Shown: in pieces, positions 24,082 through 33,384 of the stretch | Numbering within the stretch: position 1 is the stretch's first letter | Layout: every line of letters starts with the position of its first letter | Assembly: GCF_049532895.1 (NCBI RefSeq) | Contig: NZ_CP064031.1 | Span: 2,046,001 to 2,110,000 of the forward strand | Reading direction: 5' to 3' | Length of the DNA stretch: 64,000 bases | From: Dyella_B acidisoli | Lineage (GTDB): Bacteria > Pseudomonadota > Gammaproteobacteria > Xanthomonadales > Rhodanobacteraceae | Notes under the pieces: model-generated | Databases searched by the model: none | The model's input: only the letters and a program-made list of their open reading frames with translations | Told to the model about the DNA's origin: nothing | Program-made: the position numbers and the translations under genes

Positions 24082-25090
24082 GAGTAGAGCCCTTGTTATA
24101 CATGGGGTCCTTATGCGTAATGCGCACGCCCAGCCATTCGCCCAATGCAACCAGTACGCCATCGCCAAAGCGATGTCCGCCAAGGACAATGTCGACCGTG
24201 TTGCCGAGCAGTGCTGTGTCGTAACTCAGCACGCTACCGGGCTGCAATGCACCGGCTTCTTCGGGACTGAGGCTGAGCTGGGTCAGCCGGAATTGGGGGC
24301 GATGGGCATCGACAGCTGTCGACAACAGCGGCTTGGCAGCGATCGTCCATTGCCCCTGCCGTCGTTGCACAGCCCAACCACTGGGAAGGCCAAACATGCG
24401 ACGGGAAGTGTCCTGATCCGGCTGCAAGCGCGCGTTGCAATCCGCGCCATCACTGACGAGCAACACATCACCCAACGCCAACTCTGAAACGGTCGCCGAA
24501 TCCAGCGCGGCGCCTTGCAGTGCCAGGTCGAGCGTGAGCATTGCCGCATCGCCGAGCATGGCGAGTTTCGCTGGATCGCGCTTCCAATCGGCAGATGCAG
24601 TCAGCTGGCGGGCTTCGGTCGGACCGAGCCCAAGCCAGCCTTGCAGCCACTGATCATTTTCGTCACGCCAGCTCAGCACCAACCACAGGCATTCCACATC
24701 CGTGCAGGCAGGCAGGAAACCGGTGGCCACAAAGCCGCCGCCAAACACGTGACCGAGCGCGTTGAGCATCAACTCGTGCGCCAACGACCAGGCGAGCAAG
24801 CGCGCTTCTCCCGCATAGTCTTGCCAATGCGCGTCGCCTAGTGGGCTCGCCACCTGCTCGCGTTCCAGCGCAACCCGCAGTCGACCTTGCGCACTGTCGA
24901 GAGCGACGCAGGGAAGGGCGGCGGCGTGGCCCTGATGACCAACGCCGGCACGTAATTCCAGCGTGCCATGAACACTCTGCAGCAGCGTGTTGCCGCGCGC
25001 CAATAACGCACGGGCAGCTTCGCGCAACGCCTCGCTGGTATCGCCAGGGATGGGAGCGTGATCCATCAGGAGCGTCGTTTCGCGCAGCAT
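24068..25090 (-). CDS. sctQ: T3SS sorting platform / C-ring protein SctQ
   Basis: 340 residues. The C-terminal about 75 residues form a SpoA (surface presentation of antigens) domain: L-S-Y-D-T-A-L-L-G-N-T-V-D-I-V-L-G-G-H-R-F-G-D-G-V-L-V then G-V-R-I-T. The N-terminal two thirds are less conserved, as is normal. SctQ builds the cytoplasmic sorting platform under the export gate with SctK and SctL. An internal translation start for a short SctQ-C form is possible but not clear. The start codon directly abuts the stop of the response regulator gene, linking regulator and apparatus in one operon. Confidence 0.88.
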   Translation of the reverse strand: MLRETTLLMDHAPIPGDTSEALREAARALLARGNTLLQSVHGTLELRAGVGHQGHAAALPCVALDSAQGRLRVALEREQVASPLGDAHWQDYAGEARLLAWSLAHELMLNALGHVFGGGFVATGFLPACTDVECLWLVLSWRDENDQWLQGWLGLGPTEARQLTASADWKRDPAKLAMLGDAAMLTLDLALQGAALDSATVSELALGDVLLVSDGADCNARLQPDQDTSRRMFGLPSGWAVQRRQGQWTIAAKPLLSTAVDAHRPQFRLTQLSLSPEEAGALQPGSVLSYDTALLGNTVDIVLGGHRFGDGVLVALGEWLGVRITHKDPMYNKGSTRGFQ

Positions 25091-25690
25091 CTAGTTTTGA
25101 CCCAGCACTACGCGGGTAAGCTCGACCACGTTGTGAGCTCCCAGCTTGGCCATCAAGTTGGAGCGATGCAGCTCGACGGTCTTCGGGCTGATGCTCAGTT
25201 CGTCGGCAATGACCTTATTGAGCTTGCCGCTCATGATGCCGTCCAGCACCTGCCGTTCGCGGCGTGTGAGTTTGGTCAGTGCGGGAGACGCCGTCTGCGG
25301 TGCGTGATTGGCCAGCGCAGTATGGATGGCGTCGATCAATAGCGGCGCATCAAACGGCTTTTCGATGAAGTTGGCAGCGCCGTGACGCATGGCATCCACC
25401 GCCAAAGGGACATCCCCGTGACCGGTGACAAAAATCAGCGGTATCGACACACCGCGATGCGACAGTTCACTTTGCAACTCAAGGCCGGTCATGCCCGGCA
25501 TGCGGATATCGCTGACGATGCAACTTCGTGCCGGCGGCGTCTCTCGCGAAAATTCTTTCAGCAGAGCCAGGGCGCTCGCGAAATCGCGCACCTGAAAGTT
25601 GGCTTGCTCAAGAATCCAGACGCAGGACTGACGAAACTCCTGATGGTCATCCACAACGTAGACACGCGTGTCGAGCGCGGTGGTCATCAA
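25091..25690 (-). CDS. FixJ/NarL-type response regulator embedded in T3SS operon
   Basis: 199 residues. Receiver domain 8-125 with acidic pocket (V-V-D-D at 12-15), phospho-acceptor Asp61 (I-V-S-D-I-R-M-P-G), the conserved Thr (F-V-T-G-H-G-D-V-P) and Lys (I-E-K-P-F-D-A-P). LuxR-type helix-turn-helix at about 135-195 (L-T-R-R-E-R-Q-V-L-D-G-I-M-S-G-K-L-N-K-V-I-A-D-E-L). The layout and G-H-G-D-V-P signature are those of FixJ/TodT/StyR. It overlaps the kinase gene by four bases and is directly followed by sctQ. It is the prime candidate to bind the palindromic boxes found at T3SS promoters. Confidence 0.92.
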   Translation of the reverse strand: MMTTALDTRVYVVDDHQEFRQSCVWILEQANFQVRDFASALALLKEFSRETPPARSCIVSDIRMPGMTGLELQSELSHRGVSIPLIFVTGHGDVPLAVDAMRHGAANFIEKPFDAPLLIDAIHTALANHAPQTASPALTKLTRRERQVLDGIMSGKLNKVIADELSISPKTVELHRSNLMAKLGAHNVVELTRVVLGQN

Positions 25691-26778
25691 GCCAACCCTC
25701 GCGGCACGGTGAATACCAGCGCGGAGCCTTGCCCATTGTCGGGGTTGGGTTCGGCAAACAAGCGGCCTTCGTGGTATTCGATGATCGAGCGGCAGATCGC
25801 CAGGCCGATACCCAGGCCATCGGGCTTGGTGGTGTACATCGGCGTGAAAAGCTTGCGCATGCCGTTCTCATCGATGCCGCAGCCTTGATCGATGACGCGT
25901 ATTTCCACCATGTCGTCGCAATCGAGTCGCGCGGTCAACTGGATGCGCCGACGCGAAGGTGGCGTCCCGTGCATAGCCTCGATCGCGTTCTTTATGAGGT
26001 TCAGCAGCACCTGCTCGATCATTACGTGATCAGCAAAAATGGGCGGAAGATCGTCCGGCACCGTGCTGACGATCAGCACCTGATACTGCTCGGCCTCCAG
26101 GCGCAATAGTTCGATAACGCCTTGGATCAGTGTGCGCGCGCTCAGATTCTGCCGATGCGGTTCGCGGCTGCGGACGAATTCCCGGATGCTTCCGATGATC
26201 TGCGCAGCGCGTTCGGTTTGACGTTTCGCCAAGTGAATGCCTTGACGAAGGCGGGTATGTTCCGGTTCGTCGCCGGTCATTTGCTCGCAGCTCGCAAGGT
26301 AATTGATGGCGGCCGAAAGCGGTTGATTGAGTTCGTGCGCCAGCGTGGTGGCCATTTCACCTACGCTCATCATGCGCGATGTGGAAAGCAGTTGCTCGTG
26401 CTGTTCGCGGTGCCGGCGAAGTACCTCGATGCAATCACTCATGTTCGTAAGAAACAACGCATCGGTGTGATCGCCAAGCGCAAGTTCGCTATGTTCCACG
26501 CGATACCAACGACGTGTGTCCGGTGCGTAGTAGATGCGCGCGCGCCCCTGTTCGCCCGCTTTCTCAAACGCAGTTTCAAAAGCATCTCGCGTTGGCGTGG
26601 CAGCGAGTTTGGGAAACTCGGCACGGAATGCGGCGTTGCACGTAAGCGCTGTGTCAGCTTCGTGGCCAAATACAATGCACGGCCATGGCAGCGCATCGAT
26701 CAGCGCATATCCGTGTTCTCCTAGGTCAGCTGCATGCTCCGTGTGGCTTGTTTTGCGGTCGATTCGCGCTACTGGCAT
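25687..26778 (-). CDS. Soluble PAS-containing histidine kinase
   Basis: 363 residues with no membrane segment. Residues about 20-125 look like a PAS-type sensor (A-L-P-W-P-C-I-V-F-x-x-x, then R-R-W-Y-R-V-E-H). HisKA follows with phospho-acceptor His148 in T-T-L-A-H-E-L-N-Q-P-L-S-A-A, then HATPase with N-box L-L-N-L-I-K-N-A-I-E-A-M, G1 D-Q-G-C-G-I and G2 G-L-G-I-G-L-A-I-C-R. It resembles FixL/DctB-class kinases but is cytosolic, so the cue is probably an internal ligand or redox state. It is first in the operon with the response regulator and sctQRST. No palindromic box lies upstream. Confidence 0.92.
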   Translation of the reverse strand: MPVARIDRKTSHTEHAADLGEHGYALIDALPWPCIVFGHEADTALTCNAAFRAEFPKLAATPTRDAFETAFEKAGEQGRARIYYAPDTRRWYRVEHSELALGDHTDALFLTNMSDCIEVLRRHREQHEQLLSTSRMMSVGEMATTLAHELNQPLSAAINYLASCEQMTGDEPEHTRLRQGIHLAKRQTERAAQIIGSIREFVRSREPHRQNLSARTLIQGVIELLRLEAEQYQVLIVSTVPDDLPPIFADHVMIEQVLLNLIKNAIEAMHGTPPSRRRIQLTARLDCDDMVEIRVIDQGCGIDENGMRKLFTPMYTTKPDGLGIGLAICRSIIEYHEGRLFAEPNPDNGQGSALVFTVPRGLA

Positions 26779-27099
26779 AGCCGCCTGTCCTTGAATAACC
26801 CGGTGATCGCTCCGGTCGTACCGAAGTGATGTAGCTACTTGACGTATGCAGCAAGATCCAACACAGCTTGTATCCCCACGCCCGGAAGACTAGCGAGATG
26901 AAGTCACCACTGGATGAACAAAAGACTAAGCCGGGTAGGCGGGGAGTATCAGGTACCAATTTTTTTCAGTTTCGCCATACCAAAGGAAGGTTACGCATCA
27001 CAACCTTCGGCGACACACATCGGCGAGATATTCAAACAGCGTGATATGTTTCGTGAAGACGAAACATCGAGCTGTCTTCATCGGGGAGCGGATAGTGCC
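26779..27099. promoter_or_regulatory. Divergent promoter region, kinase operon / fliO-like gene
   Basis: 321 bases between the minus-strand kinase and the plus-strand fliO-like gene. I searched by eye for the CTRGGG-N4-CCCYAG box and saw none, in contrast to the other T3SS promoters. No RNA gene or small frame stands out. Confidence 0.45.
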
Positions 27100-27447
27100 A
27101 TGAAGAAATTGATATGCAATGTGCTTGTTGTCCTACTTTGGCCAAGTGCAGCATTTGCTGCGAATGCTCCAGAAGGCGGCGGGTCATCATTAAGCCCGTT
27201 ATTAGGCCTGTTAGTGCCGTTGATTGCTGTGACAGCCGCGTTACTTGCCATGCTGTGGTGGCTACGACGCGGCAGGGCGCTTAGCGGCAACGGTCCCATG
27301 AAAGTGGTCCAGGCGGTGGCTGTGGGCGCGCGTGAGCGCGTTGTGGTGCTCGATGCACAGGGGCGCAGATTTATGCTCGGTGTGACACCGAGCAAGATCG
27401 AGCTATTGGCCGAATTACGTGCGATGGACACGACGACACCACCATGA
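27100..27447 (+). CDS. FliO-like membrane protein in the T3SS locus
   Basis: 115 residues from ATG 27100. A signal-like N-terminal segment (LICNVLVVLLWPSAAFAA) precedes a second hydrophobic helix at about 33-54, then a basic turn (W-W-L-R-R-G-R) and a compact cytoplasmic domain: V-V-Q-A-V-A-V-G-A-R-E-R-V-V-V-L-D-A-Q-G-R-R-F-M-L-G-V-T-P-S-K-I-x-x-L. This is the FliO/MopB signature. FliO helps assemble the FliP-FliQ-FliR gate of flagella and is normally absent from injectisome loci. Here it lies between the sctQRST and sctV units, with no flagellar genes in the window. A role in assembling the SctRST gate is inferred. Confidence 0.82.
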   Translation: MKKLICNVLVVLLWPSAAFAANAPEGGGSSLSPLLGLLVPLIAVTAALLAMLWWLRRGRALSGNGPMKVVQAVAVGARERVVVLDAQGRRFMLGVTPSKIELLAELRAMDTTTPP

Positions 27448-27850
27448 TGAATTTTTTGTGATGATTTCAAACGCGACAATCCTCACGCTTGAATTGCGAT
27501 GCGCTAGGCAATTTTAAGAAGAATGTGTCACCGACATTTTCTCTTCATCTTCATTAATGCAAAACCTAGGGTCTCCCCCAGGTTTCGATTTTTGGAAACG
27601 CTGGTACGTTCGCTCAGAACCGATTGCCGACAGGGGGCATCGGCCATGCGTATCGCTGTTTTGGAGCGTTGGCAACGGCAAGGATTCGAGTGGCGAATGC
27701 CGCTCTATTTATGCTTTCTTGCTTGTCGGAGCCGTACGTGCTGGCCATCCATGGTTCATTTCGTAGCGACACCAGCGCGCCGCCATATTGGCGAGCGGGG
27801 TGCGCACGTCATGTCAAAGGGATCGTCAGGGATCCGAGGGTTCCCAGCTA
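27448..27850. promoter_or_regulatory. Promoter and leader region of the sctV operon
   Basis: About 400 bases before the long sctV-sctP run. It contains a near-perfect T3SS box, listed separately, 267 bases upstream of sctV. Open frames inside it (for example from 27643) have no ribosome binding site and unlikely composition, so I read it as a long untranslated leader. Confidence 0.5.
27564..27583. promoter_or_regulatory. T3SS palindromic box upstream of sctV
   Basis: ACCTAGGG-TCTC-CCCCAGGT, extended by AA and TT on either side. Inverted repeat with a single mismatch. Almost the same as the box before sctU. Confidence 0.8.
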
Positions 27851-29917
27851 ATGGCCTTCGAGTCGATCCTTTCGCGACTTGGCTCGAATACGGGTGGTTC
27901 GCGCAGCTATAGCGACCTGGTTCTAGTGGCCGGGGTCGTGGCGATCATCGGTTTGATGATCCTGCCGCTGCCCATGGTCGCCATCGACGCACTGGTCGCC
28001 TTGAACATGCTTATTGGCGTGGGCTTGCTGCTCGTCGCTATCTATATCCCGGCGCCGGTGGCGTTTTCCAGTTTTCCCAGCGTGCTTCTGCTGACCACGC
28101 TGTTTCGCCTGGCGTTGTCGATTGCGATCACGCGATCGATTCTTCTTAATGCGGATGGCGGCCACATCATCGATACGTTCGGCAACATGGTGGTCGGCGG
28201 CAATTTGATTGTCGGCTTGGTGGTGTTCTTGATCATCACGGTGGTGCAATTCATCGTCGTCGCCAAGGGTGCCGAGCGCGTTGCCGAAGTGGCGGCGCGC
28301 TTCTCGCTCGACGCCATGCCCGGCAAGCAGCTGTCGATCGATTCGGACTTGCGCTCGGGCCTGCTGGAGAAGGACGAGGCGCGTCGACGCCGGCGCTTGC
28401 TGGAAGTGGAAAGCCAGCTGCATGGATCGCTCGACGGCGCGATGAAATTCGTCAAGGGCGATGCGATCGCCGGCATGGTGATCATCGTGATCAACTTGCT
28501 GGGCGGTCTCGGCGTGGGCGTGATGATGCATGGCATGAGCATGGACGATGCCGTGCATACATATAGCGTGCTTACCATCGGCGATGGCCTGGTGGCCCAG
28601 ATTCCCGCCTTGCTTGCATCGATATCCGCCGGCTTGATCGTAACGCGCACCGCCGGTGATGAAGAAGACCGCAATCTCGGCGCGATCATCGCCAGACAGA
28701 TATCGGGTGAACCCCGCGTAATGATGATCGTTGGCTGCATCGCGCTGGGCATGATGCTGGTGCCGGGTTTTCCGATCGTCGTATTCCTTCCGATTGGTGT
28801 GATCTTGGTGGGGGTTGCGTCATGGCGCATGCGTGAACGCGTCGGCTTTCTACGCAAGGTGTTCAAGGTGCCGGAAAGCCAGGCCGAACTGCTACCGCCG
28901 GATGTGGCCGACACCGACGCACTGATGCCGCCGCCAGCATTACTGCTTGAAGTGAATATGTCGGCGTTGCAGGCACTGGGCAGTAATCAGGTGCGCAATC
29001 TGTTCCGGCAGGTGGTTGGCAGCCTGCGCGAGGAATATGGCGTGCCGTTGCCGAAGCCCGCGTTGCGAGCGGGGCTGAACCTTCCTGATCACGGTTATGC
29101 ACTCTATGCGTACGGGGTGCGCATCGGTTCCGGCATCCTGAAGTCGGAATCGGTGTTTTTACCTGGGCGTGCTGCGTTGCCGGCGCAAAGTCAAAGCGAC
29201 GGCGCAGTGGCGACCGAGGGCGTTACCGGATTTCCCGGCCGATGGGTGGCGCGCGACAGTCATCATGGCGCGCGCGTGCTCGAACCACCGCAGGTGCTGC
29301 GCGAGCACATCCGCCTCGCGCTGGAGCGGCATCTGTCGCTTTTCGTCGGTATCCAGGAGACGTCCAATCTGTCCAACGGTTTGAGCCGCGACTACCCCGA
29401 CCTGGTGCGCGAGATGCTGCGCGTAGTGTCGCCACAGCGTGTCGCGGACGTACTCAAGCGGCTGGTCGAGGAGCGTGTGCCGATCCGTCAGTTGCGCGAC
29501 GTGTTCGAGGCGATTACCGATGCGGCCAGTCGCGAGAAAGACATCGTGCTGGTGGCCGAATACGTGCGTGTGTCGTTGCGCCGCCATATCAGCTACCGCT
29601 ACGCCGACGATGATCATGTATTGCGCGTGCTGGTGGCGCGACCTGAATTGGAGGAGCGTTTGCGACGTTCCGTGCATAACGGTCCGGCGGGCACGCAGTT
29701 GGCAGTCGAACCGGATCTTGCGGCGCGATTGCTGGTGCAAATCGGCGACTACAGCCGCGGCGACCACGGCGGCTCGATGGTGATGCTGAGTTCGACCGAT
29801 GTGCGACGCCACCTGCGCAAGCTTACCGAGGCGGAGTACGCCGATATTCCCGTGCTTTCTTACCAGGAACTGGTGCCTGATCTGCGGCTGGTGCCGGTTG
29901 GACAACTCGCTGTTTGA
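27851..29917 (+). CDS. sctV: T3SS major export apparatus protein SctV (HrcV/YscV)
   Basis: 688 residues from ATG 27851 (GAGGG upstream); the frame from 27788 adds 21 residues unlike the family. Seven to eight membrane helices fill residues 20-330, including the conserved F-P-S-V-L-L-L-T-T-L-F-R-L-A-L-S-I-A-I-T-R-S segment and the FHIPEP cytoplasmic loop (F-V-K-G-D-A-I-A-G-M and R-F-S-L-D-A-M-P-G-K-Q). The C-terminal about 340 residues form the nonameric cytoplasmic ring that receives chaperone-substrate complexes. First gene of the long plus-strand run up to the LysM protein at 40386. Confidence 0.96.
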   Translation: MAFESILSRLGSNTGGSRSYSDLVLVAGVVAIIGLMILPLPMVAIDALVALNMLIGVGLLLVAIYIPAPVAFSSFPSVLLLTTLFRLALSIAITRSILLNADGGHIIDTFGNMVVGGNLIVGLVVFLIITVVQFIVVAKGAERVAEVAARFSLDAMPGKQLSIDSDLRSGLLEKDEARRRRRLLEVESQLHGSLDGAMKFVKGDAIAGMVIIVINLLGGLGVGVMMHGMSMDDAVHTYSVLTIGDGLVAQIPALLASISAGLIVTRTAGDEEDRNLGAIIARQISGEPRVMMIVGCIALGMMLVPGFPIVVFLPIGVILVGVASWRMRERVGFLRKVFKVPESQAELLPPDVADTDALMPPPALLLEVNMSALQALGSNQVRNLFRQVVGSLREEYGVPLPKPALRAGLNLPDHGYALYAYGVRIGSGILKSESVFLPGRAALPAQSQSDGAVATEGVTGFPGRWVARDSHHGARVLEPPQVLREHIRLALERHLSLFVGIQETSNLSNGLSRDYPDLVREMLRVVSPQRVADVLKRLVEERVPIRQLRDVFEAITDAASREKDIVLVAEYVRVSLRRHISYRYADDDHVLRVLVARPELEERLRRSVHNGPAGTQLAVEPDLAARLLVQIGDYSRGDHGGSMVMLSSTDVRRHLRKLTEAEYADIPVLSYQELVPDLRLVPVGQLAV

Positions 29918-29952
29918 TGCTGCGAACTTTCAACGGAGTGTGAAAACAATTC

Positions 29953-31953
29953 ATGATGCGGAAGAAAAGCAGGGGTGGATGGCGTGCGGGACTCGGCCGA
30001 CGGATCGGAGGTTCGCTGCTGCTCGTGGGTTTGATGCTGTGCGCGACACTGACGCAAGCGGCATCGATCCCGTTCAAGAAAGGCATGGTCGAAATTCAGA
30101 GCGACAAGACGCTGCACGAGTTTCTGCCGGATTTCTTCCATGACCAGGGTTTGGAAGTGGTCATGAGCCAGCAGGTGGCGGCACGTTCCGGCACGCTCAA
30201 TGGCAATTTCAAAGGCAGCTATGCACAGGTGTGGCGCAAGATTGCCGATAGCAACGGACTGCTGGCGTACTGGGATGGTTCGGCCGTCTACGTATATCTC
30301 AACACCGAACGGGAGACGGATTACACCAGCGTGCCGCTGCCGGTGGAGCAGCAATTCCTGGCTGCCATGGCCAGCGTGAACTGGGCCGACGCCGCCAGCG
30401 GCAATGTCTGGCGGCTGGAGCCGAGCACAGGCCTGGTGATGATCACCGGCACCAAGCGATTCACTGACCAGGTGAAGCAGATGGCGCAGACCATCTCCGG
30501 TCTTGGTCAGAATGCGAGCACTCGCTTCAAGTTCTATCCGCTGAAATACGCCTGGGCGTCGGATACGACGATGATGATCGGCAATCGCCAGGTCACCATT
30601 CCTGGCGTGGCGACGGTGCTGCGTCAGTTGGTGGGTGCTCCGGGCGGCGATCAATTCGGTGGTGTACGTGAGCGGTTGGTCTCCGCGCGTCAACAAGGCC
30701 TGCGCGGCCAGGGCCTGGCCGGCATGGGCCAGCAGCCACCGCCGCCGCTGGGCAACTACACGGTGCCGGTGCAGAACAACGAGGACAACGGCACTGCGTC
30801 GGATGATTCAGCCTCCACGCCGCAGCCGCAGAATAACGTGCAGGCCGTACACGGCGAGGGCGACAGTCGCATCGTTGCTGACACCTTTCGCAACGCGATC
30901 ATTGTGCGCGATACCGCCGATCGCATGCCGATGTATGACGAGCTGATCCGCAACCTCGACGTTGCGCCACAGATGGTCGAGATCGAGGCGACCATCATCG
31001 ATGTGGACAAGGAGAGGGCACGTTCGCTCGGCGTCAACTGGTTCTATCGAAACCGAGGTATCACTACCGGGTTCACCACCAACAACAGCTCTACGCTCAA
31101 TGCAGACCAGTCCAAGGCGGCGCTGGCCGGCGCACTGCTAGGTGGGAAAAACGGTTCCGCTTTGTCCGCACTGGCCAGCCTGTTCGGTGGCGGTGGACAG
31201 ATCGGCGCCATCCTGGGTGACCCGGCACATTTCATTGCGAATGTGGATGCGCTGGAGACGGACAACATCACGCATGTGGTGACGCGCCCGCAAGTGATCA
31301 CCATGAACGACACCGAGGCGGTGATCCAGAGCAACCAGACCGTTTACGTGCCGGTATCGGGCGCTTACAACTCCGATTTGTACAACGTCGTGGCCGGCAC
31401 CACCCTGCGCGTGACGCCGCATCTGGTTTCAGAGAATGGTGTGCTAAAGATCCGCATGATGGTGCAGATCGACGATGGCAGCATCACATTCTCGGCCGCG
31501 GATTCGCAGAACGTGTCGTACCCTATCGTCGCCAACAACGCCGTGAATACGCAGGCGGTGATCGAGGACGGCCAGGGCCTTCTGCTTGGTGGCCTGATCC
31601 AGGATAAGGGCGTTAACAGCGATCAGAAGATCCCGGTGCTCGGCAATATCCCGGTGCTGGGTTATCTGTTCAAGACGGTGCAGAAGCAGAGGGCGCACAC
31701 CGAGCGCTTGTTCCTGATCACGCCACGCCTCATCGCGCTCAACCAGATCACTGGCCAGCAGACGCCGAGCACACCGAAAGTCACCATCGAGTCGCAGCAA
31801 CAGATCGATGACCAGCAGGCAAAGCAGCGGGGATTGTTGCGTTTTGACAATCCGGCTCCCGCCTCCCAGCCGCAACCTTCTGCGTCACCGATTCCACCGC
31901 AGCCCCCGGTAAAGGCAGCCCCAATCCCAAGTACGGTGCCAAGTATTCGTTGA
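29953..31953 (+). CDS. sctC: T3SS outer-membrane secretin SctC (HrcC/YscC)
   Basis: 666 residues with a signal peptide (about 1-37, ending T-Q-A-A). N0 and N1 domains follow (P-F-K-K-G-M-V-E-I-Q-S-D-K-T-L then the F-x-F-Y-P-L-K-Y-A region). Secretin domain 340-600 has V-E-I-E-A-T-I-I-D-V-D, V-T-R-P-Q-V-I-T-M-N-D-T-E-A and the C-terminal signature L-L-L-G-G-L-I-Q-D-K. A Gln/Pro/Asn-rich spacer of about 40 residues (near 255-300) separates the N1 and N3 parts. The ring spans the outer membrane and docks on SctD. Start 36 bases after sctV. Confidence 0.95.
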   Translation: MMRKKSRGGWRAGLGRRIGGSLLLVGLMLCATLTQAASIPFKKGMVEIQSDKTLHEFLPDFFHDQGLEVVMSQQVAARSGTLNGNFKGSYAQVWRKIADSNGLLAYWDGSAVYVYLNTERETDYTSVPLPVEQQFLAAMASVNWADAASGNVWRLEPSTGLVMITGTKRFTDQVKQMAQTISGLGQNASTRFKFYPLKYAWASDTTMMIGNRQVTIPGVATVLRQLVGAPGGDQFGGVRERLVSARQQGLRGQGLAGMGQQPPPPLGNYTVPVQNNEDNGTASDDSASTPQPQNNVQAVHGEGDSRIVADTFRNAIIVRDTADRMPMYDELIRNLDVAPQMVEIEATIIDVDKERARSLGVNWFYRNRGITTGFTTNNSSTLNADQSKAALAGALLGGKNGSALSALASLFGGGGQIGAILGDPAHFIANVDALETDNITHVVTRPQVITMNDTEAVIQSNQTVYVPVSGAYNSDLYNVVAGTTLRVTPHLVSENGVLKIRMMVQIDDGSITFSAADSQNVSYPIVANNAVNTQAVIEDGQGLLLGGLIQDKGVNSDQKIPVLGNIPVLGYLFKTVQKQRAHTERLFLITPRLIALNQITGQQTPSTPKVTIESQQQIDDQQAKQRGLLRFDNPAPASQPQPSASPIPPQPPVKAAPIPSTVPSIR

Positions 31954-31974
31954 TCGAACGAGCATCCTCAAACC

Positions 31975-33288
31975 ATGAGCAGCCAAGTCGTCAATCGAAC
32001 TCATAACGCGGAGCGGCCGTCTCCGCGCGTGCAGCTGCGCCTGCGTGTCTTCAGCGGTGTACACGCAGGAGCGGAATTCCGGTTGCCTGAGCGCGGCATT
32101 CTGATGATCGGTCAGGCGGACGATTGCGATCTGATTCTTGGCGATGCGGATATTCAAGATCATCACTGCGTGCTCACCGTGGTGGGTGATCAGGTGCTAC
32201 TGCGCGCGCTGAACGGTGATGTCGAGGCGCAAGAAAGGCAAATTGCCGAGGGAGAGAACATCACGCTCGAACACTTCGCCATGGTGCGTCTTGGCAAGGT
32301 GCAGTTTGCCGTGGGGCCGCACTGGAGCGAGCGCTGGCTGAGTCTTGCCGATTCCGCCGATCATGCCGAAGCCGCTCTGGCGAGCAAACAGCTGGCCAGT
32401 CGACGGCGCGGTGTTTTGGCGATCGTCGGTTTGTTGCTGATGTTCGCTGTGCTCATTCTGGTGGGAAGCTGGAAGGTGAAACACCCTACACCGGTTCATC
32501 TGCGCACCGTCGGCGAGCAGTTGGAGCAGACGCGAGGCATCCTGCGGCAGATGTCGTTGCAGCATGTCGTGGCGATCGTTGACGACGGCAATCGGCTGAT
32601 CGTGCGTGGCGTCGTGGGTAATGTTGCTCAGTTGCCCCAGCTCAAGCAGAAGCTTTCCGAGACGGGTCTGACTACGGAACTGGAAGTGCGCGATTGGCCG
32701 AGTGTCGCCAAGCAGGTGAAAGATATTTTCGCCATGCATGGCTACACGGTGGAAACGCGCTTGCTGGATGAAGGACTGATCGAGGTCGATGGCCACTTTG
32801 GTGATGCGGACAGCACCGAACGCGTCAAGCGCGATGTGCTTGGTTCGACTGATATGCAAGGCCTCAATAATGACGTCGGTCTCAGCCTGGCGCTGCGTAA
32901 TTACGACGAGCACAAGCCCGAGCCACCCAAACTGGATGAAGGCAAGCTCATCCGTCACGTCAGCAGTGGTGCCAACAGCTACGTGGTGACCCGCGACGAG
33001 TCGCGCTACTACCCGGGCAGCGCATTGCCGCAAGGCGGCATCCTGGTCGGTGTCACCAGCGACGACAACATTTTGGTCCGCATGCCGGACAACACCTATA
33101 TGCAGCTCAACAAGGACGATAAATACGTCACGCCGCATCCACTGGGCGACATGGATTCGGTCGCCATGGCGCATTTGATACCGGCAGCATCAAGCAGCAG
33201 CGCACCTGGCCTTCCCCCGGGCGTGGTGGCGCAACCCGCAGCACAACCCAGCGCAACGGCGGAGGCTCCCGTGCCGAATCGTCGTTGA
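31975..33288 (+). CDS. sctD: T3SS inner-membrane ring protein SctD (YscD/HrpQ-like)
   Basis: 437 residues. N-terminal FHA-like cytoplasmic domain (about 20-115; F-S-G-V-H-A-G-A-E-F-R-L, then G-Q-A-D-D-C-D-L-I-L). One membrane helix at 146-164. Periplasmic BON/ring-building domains follow (V-D-D-G-N-R-L-I-V-R-G-V-V-G, then I-E-V-D-G-H-F-G-D-A-D). The last about 40 residues are Ala/Pro/Ser-rich and probably flexible. This is the YscD/PrgH class that forms the outer inner-membrane ring around SctJ. It follows sctC by 21 bases. Confidence 0.9.
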   Translation: MSSQVVNRTHNAERPSPRVQLRLRVFSGVHAGAEFRLPERGILMIGQADDCDLILGDADIQDHHCVLTVVGDQVLLRALNGDVEAQERQIAEGENITLEHFAMVRLGKVQFAVGPHWSERWLSLADSADHAEAALASKQLASRRRGVLAIVGLLLMFAVLILVGSWKVKHPTPVHLRTVGEQLEQTRGILRQMSLQHVVAIVDDGNRLIVRGVVGNVAQLPQLKQKLSETGLTTELEVRDWPSVAKQVKDIFAMHGYTVETRLLDEGLIEVDGHFGDADSTERVKRDVLGSTDMQGLNNDVGLSLALRNYDEHKPEPPKLDEGKLIRHVSSGANSYVVTRDESRYYPGSALPQGGILVGVTSDDNILVRMPDNTYMQLNKDDKYVTPHPLGDMDSVAMAHLIPAASSSSAPGLPPGVVAQPAAQPSATAEAPVPNRR

Positions 33289-33384
33289 GTGGCAAGCATC
33301 GTCGAACCGGCTGCATCAGGCCGGCTCGATAACCACGGAGCCCGCCCATCAGTGAGGCCCCCCTTCACCAGGCAGGAGACGATA

